From Fraxinus americana (taxonomy: Eukaryota; Streptophyta; Magnoliopsida; Lamiales; Oleaceae), in assembly GCA_035079005.1 (NCBI GenBank), contig CM068706.1:17037272-17101271 (forward strand): DNA of 64,000 nt. The letters are read 5' to 3'. The position numbers and the translations under genes were made by a program. Shown piece after piece: positions 36,561 through 48,447 of this stretch. Position 1 is the first letter of the stretch. Each line of letters starts with the position of its first letter. The notes below the pieces were generated by a model. It was given only the letters and a program-made list of their open reading frames with translations. It was not told the DNA's origin and searched no databases.

Positions 36561-37203
36561 CAAAAGAAGAAAGAGCAGAGCCCCCCAATCCAAGACATTC
36601 GGGCTCACATTATGAGATGGGAACGAAGGGACTTCGCATTCGAGTTGACATATTCTTTTGTTGTAGATCTTTCAACACCTTCTATCGTTATTCGTTTTTG
36701 TCTTTCAATTGTCTAGTGATTTCTCCTAGTCCGGAATGTGGATGAACAATCATACTTTATTTTGATTATGGAGGCATTCTTATGAAACATTATTATTGCT
36801 TAGTTTTTTAGTTTTTCTTTGAAATGTAGACGTTGCTTGCCAATGTGCAAGAGTTAATCTACATATCCCAACACAACTCTTTTAATTCAATGGAATAGTG
36901 GTTAGCGAGTACGCCAACCAGCGAGGGTGTACTGGCTATATAATGGCCAACTGTCAGCCGTCGATCATCATATAACCAACAGGCCTGGGTTGATTGCTAG
37001 GCAGTCGATATGTACACATCGATTTCGATTTCGTTGCTCATCGCTCTATCCCTCGGACTATATCAAATTGTAGTACCATTTGGGTCACATTGAATTGTAG
37101 TCCCTTGGGCTATGTTGAATTGTATAGCGAATTAGGGCATTAACCAACTTTTGGTTTCGAAGGCCCTTCACTTGGTCTTTTCGAGATAACTGATCCCTTC
37201 CCA

Positions 37204-37770
37204 TTTTTTGTGTTATTCACCGCTGTGTGTCGAACAATTTAGGATTGTAGAGTACATGGTCTAATGATTTTGAGTTTTAACATTTCTTGGTTTTGAAAAC
37301 TCACCAGAATGTAGAGCGATTTTGAGCAAACCAATTTTTTGACTTTGTTGCTCACCGCTATATATCAACTGATTTAAAAATGCAGAATATGAGGTCTAGT
37401 GATTTTAAACTTTAACCATTTCTTAGTTTTGAAAACTCACCACTAGATCGTAGAACGATTTTGAACTAACCAATTTTTTGGCTTCGTCGCTCACTGCTAT
37501 ATGTCGAGCAATTTAGAATTGTAAAGAATGGGGTATGATGATTTTAAGCTTTAACAATTCCTGGTTTTGAAAACTCACCACCAAATTGTAAAGGGATTTT
37601 GAGCTAACTAATTTTTTAACATCATCGCTCACCACTATATGTTGAGTGATTTTGGATTATAGAGTACGGGGTCTAGTGATTCTGAGCTTTAACTAGTTCT
37701 TGGTTTTGAAAACTCACTATTGATTGTAGAGTGATTTTGTACTAGCCAATTTTTTGTCTTTGTTCTTCAT
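37204..37770. repeat. tandem repeat, period about 138 bp, about 4 copies
   Basis: Units start at TTTTTTG at about 37204, 37335, 37474 and 37612, with a partial fifth at 37750 (spacings 131, 139, 138, 138). Each contains GCTCACCGCTATAT, then GGTCTAGTGATTTT, then TTGGTTTTGAAAACTCACCA. Adjacent units differ at many positions. The array lies in the untranslated region between pol and the 3' LTR. Confidence 0.88.
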
Positions 37771-38109
37771 CGTTGGTTCATTGTGGGCCAATAGTACCCT
37801 TGTCGGAAAGCTTTGAATGTGAGGGTAGTCACCCCTTGATTACTGCAACAAATTCTAGCATGTATCCCGAATAACACCACATGTGCCTTAATTGGGCGCA
37901 AGCACTTTAAATATGGCATGGTGAATCCTCGTTTGTAAAATTGCCCGTAAATAATTTTCAGTCTCCTACGTCTTCTAGCAGTTTATCTTCCAAAACGTAA
38001 TCGATCAACAGGTTCATCCAAACTTTTCTCCAATTCTATGTTCGCTATGTGCACTATGCGCATAACGCTCGACTGTTGCAAGATTTGTACAATTGTTATG
38101 CTAGGAAGA

Positions 38110-40160
38110 TATTTCGAGTTTGCGTACGCAAGCTTAGACAAAGCATCGGCTCGTTCATTGTCTCCACAGAGGACTTTGGTTATCTTAAAACTTTCAAATT
38201 CTCATTCCAGGTCTCTAACTTTCATCAAATAAGCTACCATTTTCCCATCCCTTGCTTCAAATTCCCCCGTCACTTGTCCAACTATCAACTGAGAGTCACG
38301 ACAAATTTCTACTAATGACATCCCAAGTCTAGCTGCTAAGCCCATGCCTATGATTACTGCCTCAGAGATCATTATTAGTTGCTGAGAACTCGAAGCTTAA
38401 AGAATACTCCAACTCTTTAGATCCAGCCCTATCATAATGATGCCTGCTCCAAATCCTTCACAGTGCGAGGACTTGTCCACAAAGATTTTCCAAATCGCTT
38501 CCTATTACAAGGGATAGTCGGCGAGGTTGTAAGCTCCGCAATAAAATCCGCTAACGCTTGTGCCTTGATAGCCATTCTTGGCTTAAACTCGATGTCAAAT
38601 TCACTTAACTCGACTGTCCACTTTAACATCCTCTTAGAAGTTTCAGGTTGATGCAAAATCTGCTTTACTTGCAGATCTGCTATGACTCATACTGTGTAAA
38701 ACTAGAAATACCTTAACTTTCTGACTGCCACAATCAATGCAAACATCGGTTGCTCTATGAGGATATATCGTGTTTCTACATATCTCAACACTTGGAAAAA
38801 GGAAAAACTGGCTTTTGCACCTTTGAAAATTCCTTCACCAGCACCGTACTGACTGTATGCTTTGATACTGCTAAGTGTAAACATAGTAAATCCCCTGTGC
38901 ATGACCTAATCAATATCAGTAGTTGCTACAATGATTCTTTCAAGGATTCAAGAGACTTCTCACACCCCTTGGTCCATCCAAAGTTGGTAAAGCCCCCAAT
39001 TGTCTTGAAGAAGTGGTAGCGCTCATCTGTTGTTTAAATTCAACGCTGTTACCTGACTTGTTAGCCTTTAGACGTCCTTCCTACCTTCAAAGCTTTTTAT
39101 CTCTAGAATAGCCCGAATCTTATTTGGGTTTGCTTTATTGCCTCTTTGTATTATCATAAAACCCAAGAACTTTCCTCCCGTTGTACCAAAGACATATTTT
39201 TGGAGATTGATTTTTAGTTTATTTTATCAGACGACGATGAACACTTTCTACAAATCGATCACATGATTGTTGGCCTTGGCACTCTTGACGACCATGTCAT
39301 CTACGTATGCTTCAATAACATTCCCAACCGCTCTCTGAAGACCTTATTCACCATTCTCTGATAAGTTGTTTCGGCATTTTTCAAACAAAATGGCATAGTC
39401 GACTAGTACGTCCCAGAATCAATTAGGAAAGAGGTTTTTTCCTGGTTTGACTCAGCCATGGAGATCTAATGGTACCCAGAAAAGGCATCCAGAAAACTTA
39501 ATCATTCGTGACCAGATGTGGCATCCACCAAGTGATCTATTTTGTGTAATGGTTACAACTCTTTTTGACACACTTTGTTCAACCCAGTGTAATCCTTACT
39601 CGTGTGCCATTTTTCATTCAATTTTTTCACAAGGATGACATACGCTAACCATTCGGGATATTTACACTTCCTTAGTGAAACCTGTTAGAATAGCTTTTGA
39701 ACTTCTGCTTCTTCGCAGTTTGCCGTTCCGGGATAATGTTTCTTTTCTTCTGTTTTATAGACTTAACCCCCGCTGAAACACCAAGACGATGCTGGGCGAT
39801 TGATGGGCTGATCCCTTGAATATTATTAGGAAACCAAGTAAAAATGTTCAAATTTCCAAATAAATAATACACCAATTCTTCTCTTTCTTCTAACCTCAAG
39901 TCTGCCCCAATGCTAAATTTTTGTTCTTTTGCCACCGAGATTTTATTCGTCATGTCGAGGGGCTCAATTTTTCCCCATGGAGGCTTGAGATCCAACATCA
40001 TAATTGGTGGAGATCCCTTAGCTTGTATACTGTTGACATAACACTTTCTCGAAAATTGTTGGTTGCCCCTCACACACCCAACACCACGACTGGTAGGAAA
40101 TTTCATAACTTGATGATAAGTGGAAGAAATGGCACTAGCAGCATTTAGCAAAGGTCAACC
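38110..40160 (-). pseudogene. Tat-element pol: reverse transcriptase and two RNase H domains
   Basis: The minus strand shows, in order, a linker (LKFPT-like MKFPTSRGVGCVRGNQQ, then QHRLGV and QKKRNIIPERQTA at 39690-40150) and reverse-transcriptase pieces (MPFCLKNAETTYQRMVNKVF at about 39335-39395, then AYVDDMVVKSAKANNHV at about 39260-39312 in another frame). Then come the polymerase-linked RNase H (KWTVELSEFDIEFKPR ... ALADFIAELT) and the second, archaeal-type RNase H (LAARLGMSLVEICRDSQLIV, then VLCGDNERADALSKLAYA). Frameshifts and stops are frequent. No HHCC or DDE integrase motif follows. Confidence 0.82.
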
Positions 40161-40725
40161 ATAGATTGCATTATATGCCTGGGGTCTGACAACTGGAAAT
40201 TTTGCCAGGATCACCACGCTTGTAGGATAAGTGCCCAATGTCACTGTGAGCTCCACAGCTCCTTCTGGTATGACAATGGCCCCTCTGAATCCTTGGAGGG
40301 GGTGGATACTGCTTTCAATATTTTCGAAAGAATTTTCAATCCTACAAATGCTTCCCAAGTAAGGACATTTTCTACGCTACCACCATCGATCAACACCCTT
40401 CTAACATCGTAATTCGCTATGTCACCGACAAACACTAAAGCATCGTCATGTGGGGTCGCCATGCCGTTTAAGTATTCCTCACTAAAAGTGATGAAACCTC
40501 ACCTCCTCCTGAATGGAGTTGACACCAATTATGTGAGCATAACTCTTTCTGGCCGAGTTTGAATCCCCATTTACTGCGATCCCTCTAATTATCACATTTA
40601 CTACACCGGTCCTGGATGGTGGGCGATCGTCAACCTTTTTCTTACCTCGATTAATCTTTTTGTACTTAGTTAGGAGCCCCACTTCAAGAGATGCTGGTTC
40701 TCCTCCTTTAAATGGATACATTTTT
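40160..40725 (-). pseudogene. Tat-element protease region
   Basis: The minus frame 40241-40462 reads HDDALVFVGDIANYDVRRVL followed by IDGGSVENVL, the Tat form of the aspartic-protease active site. The frame 40482-40721 upstream holds VVNVIIRGIAVNGDSNSARK, the segment normally leading into the protease. Confidence 0.78.
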
Positions 40726-41339
40726 CCGTGTTATGCCCATGGTTCCTATGGAAGTGGAAATACCTGCTCTTGTTTATCTTGGTAGCAGATGCTGCCATTG
40801 GTTTCGGCCAGTCAAGCTCTTTCATATCTCGTATTTTCATCGGCACCTTAGCCTGTAGAATATTTAAAGGAATGAAGGCCTTAACCCTCTCTTGCCTTTA
40901 CCTAATGGAGCTATCCTGAGCGTACCCCTTGTTCAAGGGCTCGTTCTTCGACTTGCCTTTGTCAGTGGATTTTCGCTCAACACTTGACTTTTTCTTGTAA
41001 CTTTGTGCCTCCCATCCTTGAGGTTTTTGTGACCTTCTCTGCTTTTTCTGCGTCAACGTACTTGTCACCCTTTTTCAGGAGACCATGCATCGATTCTGAG
41101 AGTTTTTGGAGAGTGTCATCTTAAAGGCCAGGTTCCACGTCCCATTTATCAATGCTATTGCCACTATAGACATTTGAAGGTCTTTATGCCAAGTGTCGCC
41201 CAGCTTAACCCAGCCAAGTAATCCTGCAAAAATTCATATTTCTTTTGTACAACATGCATCATTCCAATGGCTATCTTCCTCTTGCTACTCAAGAAGTAAG
41301 CCACAAAACTCCTAGGGATCTCATCAAATGTTTTTTATA

Positions 41340-41600
41340 GACTAGGGTGCCAAAGTGGCCACCCAGTCCCAGGCTTCTCTCCTGAGCATCGAGGAAAAAG
41401 ACCGATACATCACTGCATACGGGGCTACATGGAGTCTCATTAAATCAAAGAAAGTTCTCAGGTGGTTAAGTAGATTCGTGACTTCATCGTATGCCTCTAT
41501 CATTGGCTGTTTGAAGCCTTTCGATAGAGGAACCGCCATGATCTCGGGCGCAAATGGGTCTTCTTCCAAAACTACATGCCTGGCCTGTCATTTCTCTTAA
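41340..41600 (-). pseudogene. Tat-element gag fragment
   Basis: The minus frame 41342-41569 reads PFAPEIMAVPLSKGFKQPMI, then YDEVTNLLNHLRTFFDLMRL and MYRSFSSMLRREAWDWVATL, the conserved core of Gypsy Gag in this lineage. The zinc-knuckle region between it and the protease is present only as unreadable frames. Confidence 0.78.
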
Positions 41601-42026
41601 ATAATGCATCGTCTATCTTCTAGGCCATCATTTCCTCCATCTTTCTTTCCAAGTTTATAATAGGTCGGGAAAACTAAGGAATTGCAACCTCTGTAGCCCC
41701 AAGTCTCCTATTGCTAGCTGAATAACGTGTGGAATAATCATTTGTGCCACTAAGGTGGTTGATCGCGTATGACTTCTGCAGGTTCTGTGTTGGGACTGTA
41801 GCTCTTTGCGATTGACTTTGCAGTATGGTCATCATGGCTGCCAACTAAGTTTTCAGAATACTGGATTGGCTTTACGTCACATACTGCGGCTGCGGTGGCT
41901 CGTCATGACCCCTTGCAACGGACTCTGACTCCGTCTCTGTTGTATTCCTGACCATGCGCATTTTACTCCTAGTTCTTCTCCTTGACACAACTATTTTGTT
42001 CAGTGGTTTCCCACATAGGGAGCTAA

Positions 42027-42321
42027 TGAAATTGTTAAGAATCAAGCATCTGTGGCCTCTGGAGGTGCAAGGTAATTCTGTTGCTCCGATGAGCAAATTC
42101 TACCTGCAAAATGAGGTTGGAGATTTCTCCACCGTTTTACCTTCGGTGTGAGAATTAGTGAAAGATTCAAGATTATAATATTAGGAAGAAAAGATCAAAT
42201 GAGTATTCAAATAGCCTGGGTCTCTTGAACTATACATGTCTTGCCTTATGAGTATTTATAGGTGTTTGAGTAGTCTTCTCCTTTTGAACATAGTAGACAA
42301 TTGTTGTTGCCTCTAATATCA
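42027..42321 (-). repeat. 5' LTR of the Tat element, internally shortened
   Basis: 295 bp, against 594 bp for the partner LTR. Both ends align (TGAAATTGTTAAGAATCA; CTCTAATATCA), so about 300 bp was lost near position 42265, where TAGGTGTTTGAGTAG joins the two sides. Confidence 0.82.
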
Positions 42322-42406
42322 ATATAGTTGATAAATTAATTTCCATTCAAAATTCAATAGTAGGTAGTTTTAAAATGTTTTAGCCCTTCCACCTCCGTAT
42401 AATTTA

Positions 42407-42571
42407 GCCCCTGTTTGGAGGGGATTAAAATCAGATTTTCAATAGATTTCGATAAAAGTTGATGAAATGTATGGTTGAAAATTTGTGGGACCTGTAAAAT
42501 ATGTAATTTAAATTAATTGTTGACTTTGATTTAGATTAAAATCTGGACTTTAATTTCTAACAAACATGGGC
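42407..42571. mobile_element. Tourist-like MITE, 165 bp
   Basis: Ends GCCCCTGTTTGGAGGGGATT and, inverted, GCCCATGTTTGTTAGAAATT. TTA lies on both sides (42404-42406 and 42572-42574). The interior has the GATTAAAAT blocks in inverted order. It lies 80 bp outside the Tat element. Confidence 0.8.
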
Positions 42572-42574
42572 TTA

Positions 42575-42966
42575 GTAATTGTGTCTGTGCAATCCTCTAA
42601 CAATTTTTAGCATTCTTGTCTCTTTTTATGCCCTTCTCATGAATTACACAATTTTTTACGTTGTGAGTTCTAATTGAATTGCATTAGTTGCTTTACTTTC
42701 CTACGGGAAAAAAGCATATTTCCTTGTGTATATACTCTCTCCTTTATTTTAGTATACAATATTAGGGGTTCTATTAGAATGTTATAGAAATTTTCGTAAA
42801 ATTCTATGTTCTATTGATGGCTTTGTTTTTGGTCAGATATTTAACTAGGTTTGTCAGAAATAACAAGGATAGCTCGCCAACTGTTTAAAACTCCAATGTT
42901 TTCTTTTGTGGAATGCCATCATAATCTTTCATTTTGACGCAAAATATATCCCAACGTCGCGGAATA
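42575..42966. other. intergenic, nothing recognised
   Basis: No coding region or element boundary supported. Confidence 0.5.
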
Positions 42967-42969
42967 TAA

Positions 42970-44742
42970 GGGCATGTTCTCTTTACCATTTTCAAACCGT
43001 CTTCTGTATTCAATTTTTTCAAAACAGTGAAAACGTGTTCTCTTTCCTATTTTCGAAAACGCGTCTTTGAAAATAAGTTTAAAATTTACAAAGAAAATTC
43101 AAAACGACAAATTTGTCGTTTTGTGTGTTTTCAATTATAATTGATAAGTGTATTTTTGTGCACTTATTCAGGGCCATTTTACTAGGTTTTTGTGTCATTT
43201 TATTATTGTATTCTACTTAACTTAGGTTACTTTTATCTTATTTCAGCTTTGAACCTGTTTTGAAGCAATTGGAGAACAAAGAAGGTAAATGGGCTAATTG
43301 ATGAAGCTTCGAGGACCAACATGCATATGGGGGGAAGTTGAAATATTACAATTGAAGTAAATTGGTGAGGAGGACTAAGATGGAGGAAAGAATGAAGAAA
43401 AGGGCGAAAAAGAAAAGTGAAGAAAATTTGGCCTGGGCAAGCTTCCACCCGTTTAGCCTGGGCGGCCGCCCGGAATGAAAATTTTCAACAGAAGCCAAAA
43501 ACGTAGCCTGGGCGGCCGCCCCATTTTATACTGGGCGCTAGCCCAGGCCATTCCGAGAAAAAAATTCTGGTTTCCTAATTCGAATACAACTCTTATGGAA
43601 ACGAATCTTGGGGGTTATTTTAAAACCCTAGGGCCGTCCAAAAAGAGGGGGGAGACATTACAACACAGAGATAACCCGAGAATACATCAAGAAGAAGATT
43701 TTGGGGCAAGGATTTCACATCAAAACTACAAGAATTCTTGGATTTGAATCAAAATTGTGATTTTGGTGATGTCTTCTCTTACTTTAATTTTGTATTTTCT
43801 TATTTTCTCCATGTTAGGCTAGATCTATTCGTGCTAGGAGATCGATGAACCTTGTTATGTAACTTTGGATTTTAGTTTTACAATTATTGACAATTAAAAC
43901 ATGTTTTGAGGTTTGAATGACTTTTATTCACTTATTGTTTCCACAATTATTATGCATGTGATTGTGTGAGTGTAGTAGTCTATTTCATGCATTCGAGAGA
44001 AGGGGAATGGACTTGACGAGGTATTTGTCATCGTAAGGTCCGATAGGGGATAGATATATACCTCTATGCTTTGCGTAAATCTTTAAGTGATCATAAAAAT
44101 ACATGCATTCTTGTGAATTTACATTCGTCATAGAGATATAGTCGGGTGGTTTACATGAATAGGTCCAGCAAGTCTCGAGAGAGATTGTTGGATGAGTTAG
44201 GATCATTGATTTGTCAAAATATCAAGCATGTTGTCAATGTTGTAAAGCTAGATTCCAAGGTGAACATTACATGGGGATTCGTAATCCTAGTACTTGTTTG
44301 TTATTCATAAGAAATATTCACTTCGCATTTAAACCTTTAATTGCATTTAGTTAGTTGGTAAAATTTAGTTAAGTTGCGTATTTAATCTTTGTTTAGTTAC
44401 AAATCTTTATATTTATCTCAAACAATTCATAGATTCGGTTAAGGTTTTGGTAATTAGAATTAAACTACATCAATCCTTGTGGGAACGATATTCGGAATTC
44501 TCAATTCCACTTTATTACTTGTTAACGAACCGTACACTTGCGGTGATTTAAAACGAACAATTATTTTCGTGAACAATAATCAAGCCAAAATTTCAAAATA
44601 CGTTTTGAATGTTTTCAAAACAATTTTGTCAAAATGTCAAAAAGAACACGTTTTCAACAATCTTAAATGAACACTCAAAACACAAAACCCAAAATGAATT
44701 AAAATTCAAAGTACAAAACTGGAACACAAAGAGAACATTCCC
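42970..44742. mobile_element. Harbinger-like element split by a solo LTR
   Basis: Terminal inverted repeats GGGCATGTTCTCTTT and, at the right inverted, GGGAATGTTCTCTTT, with TAA on both sides (42967-42969 and 44743-44745). Once the nested solo LTR (43142-44575 plus one five-base duplication) is discounted, about 334 bp remain, consisting of GAAAACGTGTTC-type inverted blocks. No coding capacity. Confidence 0.82.
43142..44575 (+). repeat. solo LTR of a Gypsy element, 1434 bp
   Basis: Starts TGATAAGTGTATTTTTGTGC, ends TTTTCGTGAACA, and is flanked by the perfect five-base duplication ATAAT (43137-43141 and 44576-44580). No partner LTR, primer site or internal region is present, so the internal part was lost by recombination between LTRs. 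Start motif and length resemble the gag-protease Gypsy LTRs at 14.7 and 21.0 kb, but the sequence is different. Two CCTGGGCGGCCGCCC palindromes (about 43457-43471 and 43506-43520) stand out as GC-rich. Confidence 0.85.
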
Positions 44743-44745
44743 TAA

Positions 44746-45186
44746 AAATTTTGTCATTTTCCCTGTCGAATGATGAATATTCAAAAAGTGCAAACAAATC
44801 CCGAATAAAACAATTGAAAAAGGAAGGAAATTCAAGACTCATAAGTTATTTTTAAAAAAATCACAAATGGTAGTTTTTGAGGTTTTGATATTCAAGCTAT
44901 AGATATTTTAATTTGCCTTCTACACGTGGGTTTATGGTTTCGAGTATAATATAATAACTTATATTACATAGAAATTTCAATTAAAAAAATAGAAGACATA
45001 AACTATAAATTCTCCTGATGTATCATTAAACTTTTAAAGCACGTTTAGAAAAACTACTATATATAAAATAGTGAAAAAGAGTTATATGATCAATTGTCAT
45101 ATTTAAAACAACAGTTATGTATGATCCAAAAGTGAGACTTTATCGGATTAGCCATTTGCATAAGCTTGATTAGGTGGATTAAATGG
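44746..45186. other. intergenic, nothing recognised
   Basis: AT-rich. No gene or element ends were recognised. Confidence 0.5.
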
Positions 45187-45194
45187 GTTGCAAG

Positions 45195-45742
45195 TAGGGA
45201 CGGAGCTACTCCATCGAAGTAGGGGGTCCTAGAATTGGTTGTCCCCAAATTTTTTTGAAACTTTATCTATTAAAATGAGGGAAGTTGGTACTTTGTGATG
45301 GAGAAAGGAAACAAAGGAACATAAATTAATGTATATTATTAACAAAAAAAATCGAGAAACGTATAAAAGAAAGTACTAATTTTTAATTTAACAAAATCGC
45401 TGCCCCAATTTTTTTTTTTTTTTTAAACATCATCATTTAAAATAATGGAAGTTGGTACTTTGTGATGGAGAAATGAAACAAATGTACATAAATTAATGTA
45501 CATTATTAACAAAAAAATCAAGAAGTGTATAAAAGAAAGTACTAATCTTTAATTTAGTAAAATCATATCTTATTACAAGCATTCCTTTCGAGTTTAAGTT
45601 TTTGAATTGGTAGTGTTCAAGTTTTTTATTCATTTGAGGACAAAATGGTAAATATAAAAAATAAAATTTTAAAATAAAAAAAAACTGTCAAAAAATTGGG
45701 AGGGTCCTGGCCTACCCCACGACCCCCCTCCCTCCACCCTTG
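45195..45742. mobile_element. hAT-type MITE, 548 bp, third family
   Basis: The left end, TAGGGACGGAGCTACTCC, and the inverted right end, CAAGGGTGGAGGGAGGG, are imperfect inverted repeats of the GGGCGGAGC kind. The 8-bp duplication GTTGCAAG is perfect (45187-45194 and 45743-45750). Inside is a degenerate tandem duplication of about 150 bp (GGAAGTTGGTACTTTGTGAT at about 45280 and 45449, each followed by GTACTAAT(C/T)TTTAATTTA). Confidence 0.85.
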
Positions 45743-46089
45743 GTTGCAAGGGAGGGACGAAGCTCTTGCCTTTAAACACAGTATCATTAAAATAAATCGA
45801 TTTTTTAAAACTAATGGAATCTTATAAACTGTAAATACATTTGTAATTATTTAAAAGACTTTTAATTGTCCAATAACATAGTAACGTAATTAAAACACAT
45901 TATCCTGAAAATAAATTGAATTTTTCAAATTGACGAGGTTGTGTACATTGTAATAACGTTTGTTATTTGTACTTTTATCTTTTACATTTAGCTCTACAAA
46001 TACTATTTCTCCAGTTGTTATTGGTAATTTTCACAGCATTATAAAAATATCTTTCACAATATAGTACATTGATTTCATTCACTGTGACG

Positions 46090-46478
46090 GTGTCCGTTGG
46101 TTGTGGAACAGTATTCTGGCTTCTCAACATATGGATTGGGTGTTGCCAAGACGTATAGAGGATGTGTTACGTGCATGGAGGAGGAAATTTCGTGATAAGA
46201 ATAGCAATCTAGTATGAAATCTTATCTCGGGATGCATTATTTGGTGTGTGTGGAGGGAAAGGAACAACCGATGCTTTGAAGACCAAACACGGAATACAGA
46301 GCAATTTAGAGAATTATTTTATCTGATTTTGTATACTTAGTTTAATGCAGCGACTAGCAATCCTATAGAGGGGCTGCCTAATTTCATATCTTTTCTTTCT
46401 TGTTTAAACTGATAATACACTTCCTGTGTATTCTTATTTGATTAATAAAATTTTCTGATTATCTATAAAAAAAAAAAA
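46090..46478 (+). mobile_element. LINE (non-LTR retrotransposon) 3' end, 5'-truncated
   Basis: The plus frame reads MDWVLPRRIEDVLRAWRRKF and, past a TGA at the expected Trp codon, NLISGCIIWCVWRERNNRCF, the C-terminal zf-RVT-linked segment of plant L1-type ORF2. It ends in a 12-A run at 46467-46478 shortly after an AATAAA-like ATTAATAAAA. The 5' end is missing, as in most plant LINE copies. No clear target-site duplication could be placed. Confidence 0.78.
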
Positions 46479-47399
46479 TATTTTCAATGAAAACGGACCA
46501 TAAATTTAAAACATTTTGAAAAAGTATAATAGTGATACCCAATGCGATCATAGTAGTAAATTACACTTCAATAATTTTGATATCGTACAACGGTTTTTTT
46601 ATATATATACAAAATCGCCATAAATTAACCCTTACTCGTGATTGAAACTACAATATGTATATATGATTTGACAAGGAGTTAGAAATCTTTGGAACATACT
46701 TAGACCATAATGATTCTCTTTTAGTTAGGTTAAAATTAGAACCATATATTTTCATAACCATTGAATGACTACATTTTTTTTTAATTATATCTTTATATTC
46801 GACCACACAAATTTTGTGTTTTTTTATCATTTCTTTTGTTTTTCCAGGAAATGAAATAAGAAAAAAAATTAGTACATCCATCATAGACTCGACTACATAT
46901 CTCTATAAATAGATAGAAAAAAAATTGAACAAAATTTGATGATGGAAGGAGATATGCTTTCAATTTTATTCTTTTTGCTTTGAATTTTTAACCTATTTCC
47001 CACATGGGACACTTATTTTAGACAAGTCTATGAATTACTTTGAAAGTTTTGTGGTGCATAATGTGTAATTCTCTAAAGTTAAGTGCGAGAAATATAAATA
47101 CAAAAAAGGGGGGAAAACTCAAAAAGTGTTTGGTGAAACTGTCCTTCCCGCAAAAATGCAAAGACCAACATTGCACTGACCTAAACAAATCAAAAATTTG
47201 CCAATTGGGAACCACGTGCCTTTTGAACTGCCACGAAAAATTAATCTAACGGTTTGAAACCTCATCTGTTTCGTGGAAAAAAACCTCAAACAATTCGAAA
47301 ATAAGCAACAACAAGAAGAAAAAAAAAATTCAACAAATTTTTGTGGGGGAGGGGGCGGTTCTGGGTAGAAAGAATATGCCATTTTATAAAAGATGGTTC
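46479..47399. other. intergenic and distal promoter of the phosphoesterase gene
   Basis: AT-rich, with A and T homopolymers. No coding sequence was recognised. The last few hundred bases probably include the promoter of the gene whose leader ends at 47510. Confidence 0.45.
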
Positions 47400-47510
47400 C
47401 TTGCAGACATTCTGGGAAATATGCCAATTCGTTTCTCAATCACCCACTTTAGCATACCCACATGCCTATTTTCTTTTATTCGTTACTCTCTTTCCTCTTC
47501 CTTCATTCAG
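47400..47510 (+). other. probable 5' leader exon of the phosphoesterase gene
   Basis: A pyrimidine-rich leader-like stretch ends in CTTCATTCAG at a good donor (GTAACT, 47511). A matching acceptor, GGATCCAG, lies at 48344-48351, followed by about 96 nt of leader before the ATG at 48448. The start of transcription is not resolved. Confidence 0.5.
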
Positions 47511-48447
47511 GTAACTATCTCTCTATATTATATTTAGGCTATAGATACAATTTTTTTTTTTTTTAATTATGATCTTGTATAAAATTTGTCTGTATTTAAA
47601 GTTTCGATCTTTATGAGAAGTATTAAATATTGTCTTAGAGTTGAATGTGTTGCTTTTTGAATGTGATGATGGGGCTTTCAAATGTGGTGGTGTGAAGAAA
47701 ATTAGAAAAACTCAAGTTCTGTGACTTTACTTTTCTGCAAATCCTAATTTGTGCCAATTCGATTCTTGAATTTATAATCAGTTTGCTGGTAGTACCACAA
47801 AGTTGATTTTTTCGATTAAGTTGTTGATTGGTTTACTATTTACAGTGGTTTTATTAATGCATTTTCTTTCCCTTCTTAAATAATATAAGTATTGCTTTCT
47901 AGTCTTTTACTTTTGTAATTTTTCCATTTTAGGATTAATCATAATGTTTGATGAATAAGTAGTGAGTATTACTCTTGGGAGATTTTAGCATCCATTTAGT
48001 TCAGTTCAATAGGACAGCGTCCGAAATGATTTTCTTGATAAGTGGGAAAAAATGAAAAACTTTGCTGGCAATGTATGTTTTTGGTGTGGATTAGCTGAGA
48101 AAAAAATGTAAGGCTCAGATTTTGGTGATTCTTTGTTTATGACAGTTTTATGTTTGAATTACAAATTATTTGGCACTATATAATAAAGGTTCTATATCAA
48201 AATCGAATGTTTGACATTCATGGCATGTTTTGTAAGGAGATAGGATAGACTTAAATAATATTGCGTAAGAAATAGAAACTAAAATCTGCATTTCTAAACA
48301 TGCACTGAATATATGCTTCTTCATGTTTCATTCTTTGGTTTCTGGATCCAGGACGCTCTCTGACTCTGTTGTGCATTTGATGGTTAAGTGGAGACATTAG
48401 CTAAACTTTTATATCAAGTGAAGTGACTCAAATACCTAGATTGAACA

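Larger units (their letters stand above)
33488..42321 (-). mobile_element. Tat-lineage Gypsy LTR retrotransposon, decayed, 8.8 kb
   Basis: Read on the minus strand: 5' LTR (42027-42321), degenerate TGGCGCC-type primer site (about 42008-42026, ending in TATGTGGGAAAC), gag (about 41340-41570), protease (about 40240-40460), linker and reverse transcriptase (about 38700-40150), RNase H (about 38430-38700), archaeal-type RNase H (about 38110-38400), tandem repeats (37204-37770), an opposite-strand ORF remnant (34772-36558), polypurine tract and 3' LTR. The flanks are GTATA (33483-33487) and ATATA (42322-42326), one mismatch. The two RNase H domains and the antisense ORF are marks of the Tat lineage (Ogre/Retand/Grande relatives). 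No integrase motif was seen. Confidence 0.85.
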
